Positions 1 through 8,860 of a stretch of DNA of 64,000 nucleotides are shown piece by piece (the first letter of the stretch is position 1; each line of letters begins with the position of its first letter). The stretch spans positions 310,001 through 374,000 of the forward strand of contig JAIXQP010000007.1 of assembly GCA_027485675.1 (NCBI GenBank). The letters run 5' to 3'. Origin of the DNA: Terriglobales bacterium. GTDB taxonomy: Bacteria; Acidobacteriota; Terriglobia; Bryobacterales; Bryobacteraceae. Made by a program: the position numbers and the translations under genes. A model generated the notes under the pieces. It was not told the origin of the DNA and searched no databases. It saw nothing but the letters and a program-made list of their open reading frames with translations.

Positions 1-1
1 G

Positions 2-1201
2 AGTTTGCTGTGGCTCAGCGAGCGCGACGGTTGGAACCACGCGTATGCGGCGCCGCGCGAGGGGGGCGCGCCGGTGCTGTTGACGCCGGGGGCGGCCGAT
101 ATCGTGTCTTTGGAGGCGGTGGCGCCGGGCAGCGATTGGATCTACTACACGGCATCGCCGGAGAACGCGACGCAGCGGTATTTGTACCGTTCGTCGGTGG
201 AGCGCCCGGGGCCGGCGGTGCGGCTGACGCCGATGGATCAGCCGGGGACGCATGCGTACGATATCTCACCGGATGGCCGGTGGGCGTTCCATACTTATTC
301 GCGATTTGACCGGCCGCCGGTGGTGGACTTAGTGAGTTTGCCGGAGCACAAGCGGGTGCGGGTGTTAGAGGACAACGCGGTGCTGCGGGCGAATGTGGCG
401 GCGGCGCTCGATCCGCCGGCGGAGTTTCTGCAATTGGATTTGGGCAACGGCACGATGGTGGATGGGTGGTTGTTGAAGCCGCGGGGGTTCGACCCGGCGA
501 AGAAGTATCCGCTGGTGGTGCATGTGTACGGGGAGCCGGCGGGGGTGACGGTGACGGATTCCTGGATGGGGGCGCGGGGGCTGTTTCATCGAGCGTTGGC
601 GGCGGATGGGTATTTGGTGGCGAGTTTTGACAATCGGGGGACGCCGGCGCCGAAGGGCCGGGCTTGGCGGAAGGTGATTTATGGGGCGGTGGGGGTGATT
701 TCGGCGCAGGAGCAGACGGAGGCGGTGATGGCGTTGGGGCGTTTGAAGAGTTACGTGGACTTGTCGCGGGTGGGGGTGTGGGGTTGGAGTGGGGGTGGTT
801 CGAATACGTTGAACCTGATGTTCCGGTCGCCGGACTTGTTTCGGGTGGGGGTGTCGGTGGCGCCGGTGCCGGATCAGCGGCTGTACGACACGATTTATCA
901 GGAGCGGTATATGGGATTGCCGGAGCAGAACGCGGAGGGGTATCGGAGCGGGTCGCCGATTTTCTTTGCGGAGGGGCTGCGGGGGAAGTTACTACTGGTC
1001 CACGGGTCGGGGGATGACAACGTGCATATTCAGGGGACGCAGAAATTGGTGAACCGGTTGGTGGAGTTAGGCAAGGCGTTTGATTACATGGATTATCCGA
1101 ACCGGACGCATTCGATCTCCGAGGGGAAGGGGACGACGTTGCATTTGTACAGTCTGATCGGGCGGTATATCGAGGAGCATTTGCCGGCGGGGGGGCGGTA
1201 G
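2..1201 (+). CDS. S9 prolyl oligopeptidase / dipeptidyl peptidase IV family protein, C-terminal part (5' truncated by window)
   Basis: The reading frame is open to the window edge, so the gene begins upstream. The visible part of about 399 residues holds the end of a beta-propeller, with repeats of the kind 'LLTPG' and 'DISPDGRWAF', followed by an alpha/beta-hydrolase catalytic domain. Counting from the TTG at position 5, the nucleophile is Ser262 in GWSGGGS, the acid is Asp337 or Asp338 in GSGDDNVH, and the histidine is His369 in NRTHS; this order is typical of family S9. Such enzymes cleave X-Pro dipeptides from peptides in the periplasm or outside the cell. The export signal would lie upstream of the window. 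About 120 bases separate it from the next gene on the same strand, so co-transcription is uncertain. Family assignment is firm; exact substrate is not known. Confidence 0.9.
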   Translation, partial: SLLWLSERDGWNHAYAAPREGGAPVLLTPGAADIVSLEAVAPGSDWIYYTASPENATQRYLYRSSVERPGPAVRLTPMDQPGTHAYDISPDGRWAFHTYSRFDRPPVVDLVSLPEHKRVRVLEDNAVLRANVAAALDPPAEFLQLDLGNGTMVDGWLLKPRGFDPAKKYPLVVHVYGEPAGVTVTDSWMGARGLFHRALAADGYLVASFDNRGTPAPKGRAWRKVIYGAVGVISAQEQTEAVMALGRLKSYVDLSRVGVWGWSGGGSNTLNLMFRSPDLFRVGVSVAPVPDQRLYDTIYQERYMGLPEQNAEGYRSGSPIFFAEGLRGKLLLVHGSGDDNVHIQGTQKLVNRLVELGKAFDYMDYPNRTHSISEGKGTTLHLYSLIGRYIEEHLPAGGR

Positions 1202-1321
1202 CGGGGTGTTTGGCGAGTTCTCTCCGCAGCTAGCCTAGGCTCACGTTCATTTACTCCGTCCCTCTAAGATTGTAGTAGGTCACCAATCCGGGTGTTTTCC
1301 ACTTTGTGCTAGCCTGACGCC

Positions 1322-2569
1322 ATGTGCCACCGACAGAGCCGCCGAGCAGGCCGCGGTGTTGTCGAAGAGCTTTATCGGGCGTGGGCCGGTTTGGTATCCG
1401 GTTTCCTGTCGCTGGGGTGTCTCGCTCTCCTTGCCAGTGCGTGCCGTTCGCAGACCGCCCAACCGGCCCCCTTGACCCCAGCGCAACTGGAGACCCTGAT
1501 TCGCTCCCGCATGGACGAAGCGGGTCTGATGGGAGTTGCCGGGATCGTCCTGGTTGACGGCAAAGTGGTTTGGTCGAATGGCTTTGGCTACCGCGATGCG
1601 GATCGCTCCAAGTCCTTTACGGTAGACACGCCGATGAACGTCGCGTCCATCACCAAAACCGTCACCGGGGTAGCGATGATGCAGCTTGTGGCGGAAGGCA
1701 AACTGGACCTCGACGCCGACATCAATCGGTATCTCCCGTTCCCAGTGCGAAACCCCCGCTTCCCGGACACGCCGATCACGCTACGTATGCTGGCGACGCA
1801 CACCTCCAGTGTCAAGGACCGCTGGGAAGTCTACCGGGCCCAATACCGGTTTGGCGGCGATCCCGTGGAACCGCTCGCGAAGTTCCTGGCCGATTACTTC
1901 ACGAAGGGAGCCCGCCTGTGGTCGGAGGACAACTATCTGAAGAGCGCTCCGGGTGGCGAGAGGGAGTATTCGAACATCGGTGCGGGCCTAGTGGGGCACA
2001 TCCTTGAGAGGGTGAGCGGGGAGCGGCTGGATGTCTATACGAAGCGACGCATCCTTACGCCCTTGCGGATGTCGGCGAGCGGCTGGTTCCTGCGCGATTT
2101 CCGGCCTGGAGCGCTCTCGACTTTGTTCGTTGGACAGGGTGGATTGTCGATTCCGATTCCCCAGTACGGCGGCACGACCTATCCGGACGGCGGCGTACGG
2201 GCCTCGGCGAACGATCTTTCGCGCTTGTTTCGGGCGCGGCTGAATCGAGGAGCGTTAGAGGGGGTACGCATCCTGCCGGAGCGCGAAGCCGATGAGATGC
2301 TGCGTTTTCAGTTTAACGGCCCGACGTACCCGACGGGCTACGGTCCCGGCGAGGGGAACTCGGGTCTCTTCTGGCGCACCAAGTTCAAGGGCACACGGAT
2401 GGGGCATGGCGGAAACGACCCGGGCGTGCAGGCGGAGATGCTCACGAGTCTGGACCGGCGGGTGGCGGTGATCGTGATGTCGAATACCTCGGTCAGCGGC
2501 GAAGATGGCCGCGCCTTTGGCGAGATCTTTATGGCGCTGTGGGCGTATGGCGAGTCGCAGCGTCGCTGA
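1322..2569 (+). CDS. serine hydrolase, class C beta-lactamase / penicillin-binding-protein-like (PF00144)
   Basis: This is a 415-residue protein with the three catalytic elements of the beta-lactamase class C/esterase fold: Ser109-x-x-Lys112 in VASITK, Tyr216 in YSN, and a His362-Gly-Gly triad replacing the KTG box. The N-terminus carries a hydrophobic stretch ending in LLASAC, which could be a signal peptide with a weak lipobox, so the protein is probably exported or lipid-anchored. Family members include D-aminopeptidases, esterases and beta-lactamase homologues; the substrate cannot be read from sequence. The ATG at 1322 gives a long basic N-terminus before the hydrophobic segment, and a later start is possible. 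It stands alone between the peptidase and the toxin-antitoxin pair. Confidence 0.88.
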   Translation: MCHRQSRRAGRGVVEELYRAWAGLVSGFLSLGCLALLASACRSQTAQPAPLTPAQLETLIRSRMDEAGLMGVAGIVLVDGKVVWSNGFGYRDADRSKSFTVDTPMNVASITKTVTGVAMMQLVAEGKLDLDADINRYLPFPVRNPRFPDTPITLRMLATHTSSVKDRWEVYRAQYRFGGDPVEPLAKFLADYFTKGARLWSEDNYLKSAPGGEREYSNIGAGLVGHILERVSGERLDVYTKRRILTPLRMSASGWFLRDFRPGALSTLFVGQGGLSIPIPQYGGTTYPDGGVRASANDLSRLFRARLNRGALEGVRILPEREADEMLRFQFNGPTYPTGYGPGEGNSGLFWRTKFKGTRMGHGGNDPGVQAEMLTSLDRRVAVIVMSNTSVSGEDGRAFGEIFMALWAYGESQRR

Positions 2570-2737
2570 GTGAGGTCGAAACGGGTTCGGAGGTCTCAAG
2601 GGCCATCCCCTGGCGGCTTTGGGCACGCTTCAATTCAGGAAGAGCCGCATCTCGATTGTGAAGGCTGTACCAGCCGGGCCTTGCGGCCAGCGGTGAGGGG
2701 GCGCAAAACTGCCTGCACGTTTTGCTACGATGCAGGC

Positions 2738-2992
2738 ATGAAGAGGCAGACCTCCACGATTCAATATACGATTCGCGGCGTACCGCGGGAAGTGGACGTC
2801 GTTCTGCGGAGGAATGCGGCGAAGCGGAAGGTGAGTCTTAACCAGATGATCCTCGAGGAGTTGAGCGAAGCAGCGTTGGGCGCAAGGAAACGGGCGGACT
2901 TTTCGGATCTGGTGGGGACATGGACTCCCGATGCGGCCTTTGATGAGGTGCTGGCCACCGGGCGGCAAATCGACCCGGACAAATGGCGATGA
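2738..2992 (+). CDS. VapB-type antitoxin of a PIN-domain toxin-antitoxin pair
   Basis: An 84-residue protein read from the ATG at 2738. An upstream in-frame extension has no supporting features, and this start gives the usual antitoxin length. The N-terminal half (QYTIRGVPREVDVVLRRNAA, then KRKVSLNQMILEEL) resembles a ribbon-helix-helix DNA-binding domain of the kind that represses its own operon. The acidic, Trp-rich tail (about residues 55-84) is the likely toxin-binding part. Its 3' end overlaps the PIN toxin gene by 10 bases, the classical coupled arrangement. By analogy with the family it binds and neutralises the downstream RNase and autoregulates transcription. The family call rests on both the motif and the neighbour. 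Confidence 0.8.
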   Translation: MKRQTSTIQYTIRGVPREVDVVLRRNAAKRKVSLNQMILEELSEAALGARKRADFSDLVGTWTPDAAFDEVLATGRQIDPDKWR

Positions 2993-3378
2993 GAGTCGCC
3001 ATCGATACCAATCGGCTCACGGATCTGTTCCGGGGTGATGTGCAACTGGCGGAACGTTTGGGAATGTGCGACGAGGTTTGGATCCCGCTGATCGTACTGG
3101 GAGAGATCCAAGCGGGGTTCCACGGAGGAACCCAACGGCAACGAAACGAAGCCGTCTTACAGCGCTTCCTCGCGAAGGAGACAGTTGCCGTGCTCATGCC
3201 GAGCCGTCAGACGGCAGAGCACTACGCAAAACTCTTTGCACAACTGAAGCGCGCGGGTACTCCGGTGCCAGACAACGATCTGTGGATTGCGGCCCTCGTG
3301 CTCGAACGTGATCTTACTCTACTTACGCGGGACCGCCATTTTGAGAAAATTCCTCAACTGCCCCGTATGCCCGAGTAA
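2983..3378 (+). CDS. vapC: VapC-type PIN-domain toxin (ribonuclease)
   Basis: A 131-residue PIN-domain protein. The acidic residues expected of a Mg2+-dependent RNase are visible: Asp8 in AIDTNRL, Glu in LGEIQAG near residue 45, and Asp residues in DNDLWIAA and LTRDRHF near the C-terminus. VapC toxins cleave tRNA or rRNA when free of antitoxin. The gene overlaps the antitoxin by 10 bases; ATG codons at 2983 and 2989 are both possible starts, giving MAMRVAIDTN or MRVAIDTN. Both proteins of the pair look intact. Confidence 0.88.
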   Translation: MAMRVAIDTNRLTDLFRGDVQLAERLGMCDEVWIPLIVLGEIQAGFHGGTQRQRNEAVLQRFLAKETVAVLMPSRQTAEHYAKLFAQLKRAGTPVPDNDLWIAALVLERDLTLLTRDRHFEKIPQLPRMPE

Positions 3379-3395
3379 GCTGGCAGGGTCCGGTC

Positions 3396-3432
3396 GCCGA
3401 AGGATACGGTGTTCGAATAGAAGCCCTTCGGC
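3396..3432. terminator. stem-loop downstream of the toxin gene (possible terminator)
   Basis: GCCGAAGG at 3396-3403 pairs perfectly with CCTTCGGC at 3425-3432 across a 21-base loop, shortly after the toxin stop codon. There is no clear U-tract, so this may be a transcript-end hairpin rather than a textbook intrinsic terminator. Confidence 0.3.
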
Positions 3433-3514
3433 CTTTGGCGAGTGGTGAGTCTACCGCCATCCACACCCGCTTGGCCGAGCGGGTCCGGGGCCCGGAACGC
3501 TATCCTGAAGACGG

Positions 3515-3928
3515 TTGAGTCCAGTTACTGTAACAGCAAAGCTGATGGGGCGCCGGGGTCCGCTGCTCACGCCGTTCGTCATTGCGCCCGAAGCGCCTTG
3601 GCATACTCTGCGGGACCTGCTCGCGGACATCGTCCGGCAGCAGGTGGCGGCGTTTCGCGAACGGAAGAGCGAGGTGGCGTGGCTGCGGGTGCTCACTCAA
3701 GCGGATCTCGAGGCCGGGCAGGAGACTGGCCGGATCGTCTCCGGCGAGTTATTGCCTGATCCGCGGGTGCCGGACGCGGAAGAGGCGGTGGCGGTAGCCT
3801 TGCGCGCTTTCGCGGACGGTTTGTATTTCGTCTTCGTCAACGATGTGCAAGTGGAGGACCTGGACCAACCCATCGGGGAGGTGCGGACCGTTCTGTTCGT
3901 CCGGCTGACCCCGTTGGCGGGAGGATAG
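3515..3928 (+). CDS. conserved-looking hypothetical protein upstream of DUF4132 gene
   Basis: A 137-residue soluble protein without a signal peptide or membrane segment. It reads from a TTG at 3515 and ends immediately before the ATG of the DUF4132 gene; its last codons form the GGAGG ribosome-binding site of that gene, so the two are translationally linked. The sequence is mixed alpha/beta in appearance, with a hydrophobic-charged pattern (LYFVFVNDVQVEDLDQPIG near residues 108-126) that suggests a folded domain. No family was recognised. Its conserved coupling implies that it works with the large protein, perhaps as an accessory or regulatory subunit; that is inference only. The TTG start is the least certain point. 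Confidence 0.6.
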   Translation: MSPVTVTAKLMGRRGPLLTPFVIAPEAPWHTLRDLLADIVRQQVAAFRERKSEVAWLRVLTQADLEAGQETGRIVSGELLPDPRVPDAEEAVAVALRAFADGLYFVFVNDVQVEDLDQPIGEVRTVLFVRLTPLAGG

Positions 3929-6900
3929 ATGCCCATTCCCGAGGAACGCAACCGCCAACTAGAGCAGTTCGCCGTGGTGGACGGCGAGGATCAGCTGCGA
4001 GAGCGCGTAACAGCATTGCCGCCTGCGCTGGCTACCATCGGACTCGCCTTCTGGGAGGGCATAACGAGACCGTGGCACGACGGACGCGTGCCGCAGCGCA
4101 CACAGGAAAAGCGGGCGCTGGGCGAACTCGCGGCTGCCGACCGGCTCCGCCTGTTCGCCGCTTTGTTCCCTCCCATCGCCGACCTGGTAGAGGCCAACTG
4201 GCAGATGCAGGTGGGGCAGCCGTACCAAACCGGACTTCTGCGCAAGGCGTTTCGCGCTCCCAACCATCCCGAGTACACTCTCGCGAGCCGCATCGAATGG
4301 TTGGACCAACTGCTTCGGGCACTCGTGCTGTACCGCTACGATCTCGACTTCCTGACCGTATGGGGCGGCTACCTCCGATGGGGGAGCGCCGAGCATGCCA
4401 TCGGTCTGCTGTTGGCGGCTGCGTTGGACTCCGCGCACCCGGCGCGGGAGCGGACGCGGGCGACGCTGACGCAGATTGCTAACGGCGAGCATCCGGTAGC
4501 GGTTCCGGCGCGGTATGTGGTGACGGCGCTGCTCGGCAGCGCGAACCCTCAGGACTGGGAGGTGGTCGAACGCCTGCTGCTGGCGGCGCAACGGCAGGAG
4601 GGGCTCCGGCAGGTGGTTTTGGAGTCGATCGATTTTGCGCATCGCGATGCCTTCGTCAGAATGTTGCACGTGATGGACCGGGAGCAACTGAGCCGGTTCG
4701 CGGCCGTGGCGCGGGCCGTGGCGGTTTGGTTCGGTTTGCCGATCGACTCGGCGCAGACCAAGCTGATCGATCAACTTGTCCATGAGACGGCGGAGAACTT
4801 GGGGAGTGCTGCCATCCGAGCCGAACGGATTCGTGTGGCCAAAGGCCAAGAGCTTTATCTGGCGCTGTGGGCGCAGGCGTTTCTCGATGTGACGGTGGCG
4901 ACGGAGTTGGCCGCCGGCATGGCTGGGGATGCCGAGTTCGAGCGCCGCTACGCGGCGGCTTGTCTGCTGGTCCAAGCGGGGACCTTGGCCGCGGCCAAGG
5001 CTCTCCCCGTGTGGCTGCGGGACTCGGATCTGCGGATTGTGATGACCGCGGCTGGGGGACTGCCCACCTACTCAGCATGGAGCCACGTCATCAACGACGG
5101 TCATTCGGTGTTTGCGGCTTTGCAGGAGTTGATTGAGCGGGTTCCGGAGGAGCAGACTCTGCCGCCGGCGGTGTGGGAGTGGAACCGGATCAAGGTGAAG
5201 CGTTCCGCTGTGGCGGCACTGCTGATCGCCTTTCGGGGCGAGTTGCCGTTTGCCAAGTTGGCACCCTATCTGCCGGTGATGGATGCGGATGGCCGGCAGT
5301 CTCTACTGCGCACGCTGCAAAGTGCCGTGGAGAAACACAAGTCAATCGCGCCAGACGAGCGCGACCTGGCGCTGCTCCTGCTGGCCGACCCGAGCAACGC
5401 CGTACGGGAGCGGGCGTTTTCCATTTTGGGCTCAGCAACGCTGACGGGTGGGGAGGCCGAGTCCATTGAGCCGCTGCTAGGGCGAAAGGCCTCGGACTTG
5501 AGGCGGGGCGTGATCCGTTTGTTGCTGACGCAGAGCGTGGCGGACTGCCGGGCGAGCATCGCGCGGCTGGAGAGTTCCGGCGATGCCTTGATGCGGAAAG
5601 CAGCGGAGGAGATCCGGCACGAGTTGGAGCCGAAGAGCGTGCCGGCAGTTTCGTTAGTCGATGGGCTGGGGCTGTTCGACCCGGCGCAACGGACGAGCCC
5701 TGTGCCACCGCGGAGGGTGATCGAGGGTAAGGTATCGACCGCGCTGACGACTGTGGTGTTGCAGTCGCTGAACGAGTTAGTGGACTGGAATCGGGAGACG
5801 CCGATTGACTATCAGCATCCGAACGGGGAGACGGTACGCGAGTTGTTTGGGAATCTCTCGTGGGTGGATCCGGACAGGGAGTTTCCGCTCGGGGCGATTT
5901 GGCGGGAATGGCGGCAGGAGGTGGAGCGCGAACTGGGGGCGGATGAGCGGCAACTGGTGCAAGCCTTGGGGGTGGCGATGCTGGTGCCAGAACGGCACTG
6001 GGCCGAGGAGGCGAAGCGCACGGCGAACGAACTGATCGCGCCGATCGATCTCGGGTATCTACATCTAGTGCGGGCGATCCTGTGGTTTCTGGTGGCGGAA
6101 GGGAGCACGGTGGAAGCAGTCCATGGGATTTTGGACATCTTCGAGACTTATCTGGCCCGCCTGCTCCACCACTATGCTCCCGCGCAGCTCCGCGACAAGT
6201 TCCCGCCAACGTACTGGCGAGGCGGTTGCATCCCGTTGTTTCCGGTAGTGGTGGACTCCTGCCGGGACCGGCGGCCGGAGACCTGGGACAGGGAACTGTG
6301 GCAGCGGTATTGGCGGCTGTTGCGCTGGGTGGATTGCGGAATGCCGCGCGATGCAACCCGGCATCTTCCACCGTTGGCAGTGACGATGGCAGCGCATCAG
6401 GCGGGTGTGGCAACTGAGGCGGATGTCTATGAGCAGTTGATCGGCGAGCGGGGGCGTGGCGGGTCTAGCTTTCCGGATCTCAGAGCGATAACGGGCCGCA
6501 AGCCGCACCAGCTATTCGCCACCTACCCGATTCTGAAAGGTTTCGCCGATCGATGCCGGGAACGGATTCTGGAGGTGGAGCTGCAGCGAGGCGATCTGCC
6601 CACGGCGGCGAGTCCAGCGGCGTTGGCTTTGCGCAGTGTCTTCGGCGGGGAGTTAGCGCTGCGGCTTCTGACGTTGCTGGGAAAAGACAATTTGGCGCGC
6701 GGCTATGTTTGGGACAACGAGAGCCGGGCGGTGGTGTTCAGCCACCTTCTGCGCGTGTGTTTGCCTTCAGCGGAAGACTCCCCAGATCGGTTTGCCGAGG
6801 CGGCCAAGCGCAGCGGGATTTTGGAGAAGCGACTGGTGGAGTTGGCGGTGTACGCGCCGCAGTGGGCGGCCCACGTCGAACAAGCCACCGGCATTCCGGG

Positions 6901-8638
6901 ACTGGCCGATGCGGCCTACTGGCTCCACGCCCACACGAAGGACTCCCAGTGGCGGGTGGATTTCGAGATCCAGGAGCTTTGGTTCGCCGAAGTGAGTGAG
7001 CGGACGCCGATTCAGCGGCAGGAACTGCTGGAGGGAGCGGTGGACGTCGAATGGTTTCATCGGGTCTCCCGCACGGTGCCCCCGGCGGCCTGGAAGCTGG
7101 TTTTCGAAGCGGCGAAGTTTGCCTCCGGGGGCGCCGGACACAAACGGGCGCAACTGTTCGCGGCCGCGATTGCCGGCGAGGTGACGACGGCGGAGTTGAC
7201 CCAGCGGATCCGCGACAAGCGCCACCAGGACGCCGTGCGCGCCTTGGGGTTGGCGCCACTGGCGCAGGGCGAGGTCGCCCGCCGACAGGACATTCTGCGC
7301 CGGTACGAGATTCTGCAGGAGTTTCTGCGAGAGAGCAAGCAGTTCGGGGCGTTGCGGCAGACGAGCGAGGCGCTGGCGCAGTCGATTGGTCTGGCGAATC
7401 TGGCGCGGACAGCCGGCTACCCGGATCCGCAGCGGTTGTCCTGGGCGATGGAGGCGGTGGCGATTGCCGACCTGCGCACCGGGCGGCTGGAAGCGGTGGA
7501 TGGCGACGTGAAAGGCATCCTGGCGATCAACGCGGCGGGCGAGCCGGAGTTGATGTTCGAGAAGAACGGGAAGGCGCTGAAGGATTTGCCCGCTGCGGCG
7601 CGGAAGTCGCCGCTGTTGGCTTCGTTGCGCGCACGCCGGACGCAGTTGGCGCAGCAGACCTCGCGCATGCGGTTATCGCTCGAAGAGGCGATGATTCGGG
7701 GGGATCGGTTCACCGGGAAGGAACTCGCCGAGTTGGCTGAGCATCCGCTGCTCCGGCCGATGGTGGCGGCGCTGCTCTTTGTCGACGAGAGTGGCGCGGT
7801 GGATTGGTATGCGGCGCAGCGGGGCGCCGAGGGAACGGTTCGGATTGCGCATCCCGTGGACCTGTTGCGCTCGGGGCAGTGGCCGGCGCGGCAGCGGGAG
7901 TGCCTGGAGGCGCAGCGGGTGCAGCCGTTCAAGCAAGCGTTCCGGGAGCTGTACCTGGTCACCGACGCCGAACGTTCCGCGAAGACGCACTCCGGGCGCT
8001 ACGAGGGGAACCAGGTGAACCCCAGCCAAGGCATCGCGCTGCTGGGAAAACGTGGCTGGGTGAACGTGCCGGAAGAAGGGGTCCGCAAGACGTTTCATTC
8101 CGATAACGTCTCGGTGTGGGTGACGTTCCTGCAGGGGTGGTTCACGCCGGCGGAGGTGGACGGCCTGACGGTGCAACATGTGGTGTTCCGGGGCAAGAAC
8201 GATGGGCGGGATCTGGCGCTGGACGCCGTGAATCCCCGCATTTTCAGTGAAGCGATGCGGGACTTGGATCTGATGGTGAGCGTGGCGCACCGGGGAGGCG
8301 TGGATCCGGAGACTACCGCTTCGACGGTGGCGATGCGGACGGCGCTGTTGCGGGAGACGTTCGCGCTGCTCAAGATCAAGAACGTGCGGTTTGAGGAGCC
8401 GTATGCGTTCGTCGACGGCAAGCTGAGCAATTACAACGTTCATCTCGGGAGCGGAACCGTCCACCGGCAGCCGGGCGGCAGCGTGTGCCTGATTCCCGTG
8501 CATTCGCAGCATCGCGGCCGCGTATTTCTGCCCTTCGCCGACAACGACCCCAAGACGGCAGAGATCGTTAGCAAGGTGCTACTGCTGGCGCAAGATGACA
8601 AGATCAAAGATCCGACGATTTCGGAGCAGTTGCGGTGA
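3929..8638 (+). CDS. giant DUF4132-family protein (1569 aa)
   Basis: A very long cytoplasmic protein with no signal peptide. The first roughly 1150 residues are helical, leucine/alanine-rich and repeat-like, reminiscent of HEAT/armadillo solenoids. From about residue 1190 to 1370 the sequence fits the DUF4132 domain (elements such as RMRLSLEEAMIRGDRFTG, VDWYAAQRG, YLVTDAERSA). A second C-terminal conserved block follows (HLGSGTVHRQPGG, then VFLPFADNDPKTAEIVSKVL). DUF4132 proteins include E. coli MolR/YehI relatives and often sit near MoxR AAA+ ATPases, vWA and SWIM proteins in proposed conflict systems; none of those partners is in this window. The gene starts directly after the stop of the 137-aa gene with a GGAGG site. 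Molecular function is unknown. Confidence 0.82.
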   Translation: MPIPEERNRQLEQFAVVDGEDQLRERVTALPPALATIGLAFWEGITRPWHDGRVPQRTQEKRALGELAAADRLRLFAALFPPIADLVEANWQMQVGQPYQTGLLRKAFRAPNHPEYTLASRIEWLDQLLRALVLYRYDLDFLTVWGGYLRWGSAEHAIGLLLAAALDSAHPARERTRATLTQIANGEHPVAVPARYVVTALLGSANPQDWEVVERLLLAAQRQEGLRQVVLESIDFAHRDAFVRMLHVMDREQLSRFAAVARAVAVWFGLPIDSAQTKLIDQLVHETAENLGSAAIRAERIRVAKGQELYLALWAQAFLDVTVATELAAGMAGDAEFERRYAAACLLVQAGTLAAAKALPVWLRDSDLRIVMTAAGGLPTYSAWSHVINDGHSVFAALQELIERVPEEQTLPPAVWEWNRIKVKRSAVAALLIAFRGELPFAKLAPYLPVMDADGRQSLLRTLQSAVEKHKSIAPDERDLALLLLADPSNAVRERAFSILGSATLTGGEAESIEPLLGRKASDLRRGVIRLLLTQSVADCRASIARLESSGDALMRKAAEEIRHELEPKSVPAVSLVDGLGLFDPAQRTSPVPPRRVIEGKVSTALTTVVLQSLNELVDWNRETPIDYQHPNGETVRELFGNLSWVDPDREFPLGAIWREWRQEVERELGADERQLVQALGVAMLVPERHWAEEAKRTANELIAPIDLGYLHLVRAILWFLVAEGSTVEAVHGILDIFETYLARLLHHYAPAQLRDKFPPTYWRGGCIPLFPVVVDSCRDRRPETWDRELWQRYWRLLRWVDCGMPRDATRHLPPLAVTMAAHQAGVATEADVYEQLIGERGRGGSSFPDLRAITGRKPHQLFATYPILKGFADRCRERILEVELQRGDLPTAASPAALALRSVFGGELALRLLTLLGKDNLARGYVWDNESRAVVFSHLLRVCLPSAEDSPDRFAEAAKRSGILEKRLVELAVYAPQWAAHVEQATGIPGLADAAYWLHAHTKDSQWRVDFEIQELWFAEVSERTPIQRQELLEGAVDVEWFHRVSRTVPPAAWKLVFEAAKFASGGAGHKRAQLFAAAIAGEVTTAELTQRIRDKRHQDAVRALGLAPLAQGEVARRQDILRRYEILQEFLRESKQFGALRQTSEALAQSIGLANLARTAGYPDPQRLSWAMEAVAIADLRTGRLEAVDGDVKGILAINAAGEPELMFEKNGKALKDLPAAARKSPLLASLRARRTQLAQQTSRMRLSLEEAMIRGDRFTGKELAELAEHPLLRPMVAALLFVDESGAVDWYAAQRGAEGTVRIAHPVDLLRSGQWPARQRECLEAQRVQPFKQAFRELYLVTDAERSAKTHSGRYEGNQVNPSQGIALLGKRGWVNVPEEGVRKTFHSDNVSVWVTFLQGWFTPAEVDGLTVQHVVFRGKNDGRDLALDAVNPRIFSEAMRDLDLMVSVAHRGGVDPETTASTVAMRTALLRETFALLKIKNVRFEEPYAFVDGKLSNYNVHLGSGTVHRQPGGSVCLIPVHSQHRGRVFLPFADNDPKTAEIVSKVLLLAQDDKIKDPTISEQLR

Positions 8639-8683
8639 TCGAATTCGGGAAGTTTTGGCGCGTTAGGGATAGGAGAAAATGCA

Positions 8684-8860
8684 ATGCCTTCTACCCAAAC
8701 GATTCCCGCCGATGATGTGCTGATCCGCCTGGCCGCGATTTCGCTGCGCCGCCTTTGGGAAGACGAGAAACGCGCCGATTCGATCGGCGACCGGATTGAA
8801 CAGGACCTGCTGTGCCTTAAGCCAAAATGCCTTTCACGACGTGCCCGTGCACGTCGGTAA
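8684..8860 (+). CDS. short hypothetical ORF after the DUF4132 gene
   Basis: A 58-codon frame beginning at an ATG preceded by AGGAGA (8671-8676) at good spacing, 45 bases after the DUF4132 stop. The first 46 residues look protein-like (PADDVLIRLAAISLRRLWED); the last dozen are basic and lie antisense to the 3' end of the convergent DUF1501 gene. It could be the truncated start of a longer gene interrupted when the minus-strand operon was joined here, or a genuine small partner of the DUF4132 protein. No family recognised. Confidence 0.4.
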   Translation: MPSTQTIPADDVLIRLAAISLRRLWEDEKRADSIGDRIEQDLLCLKPKCLSRRARARR

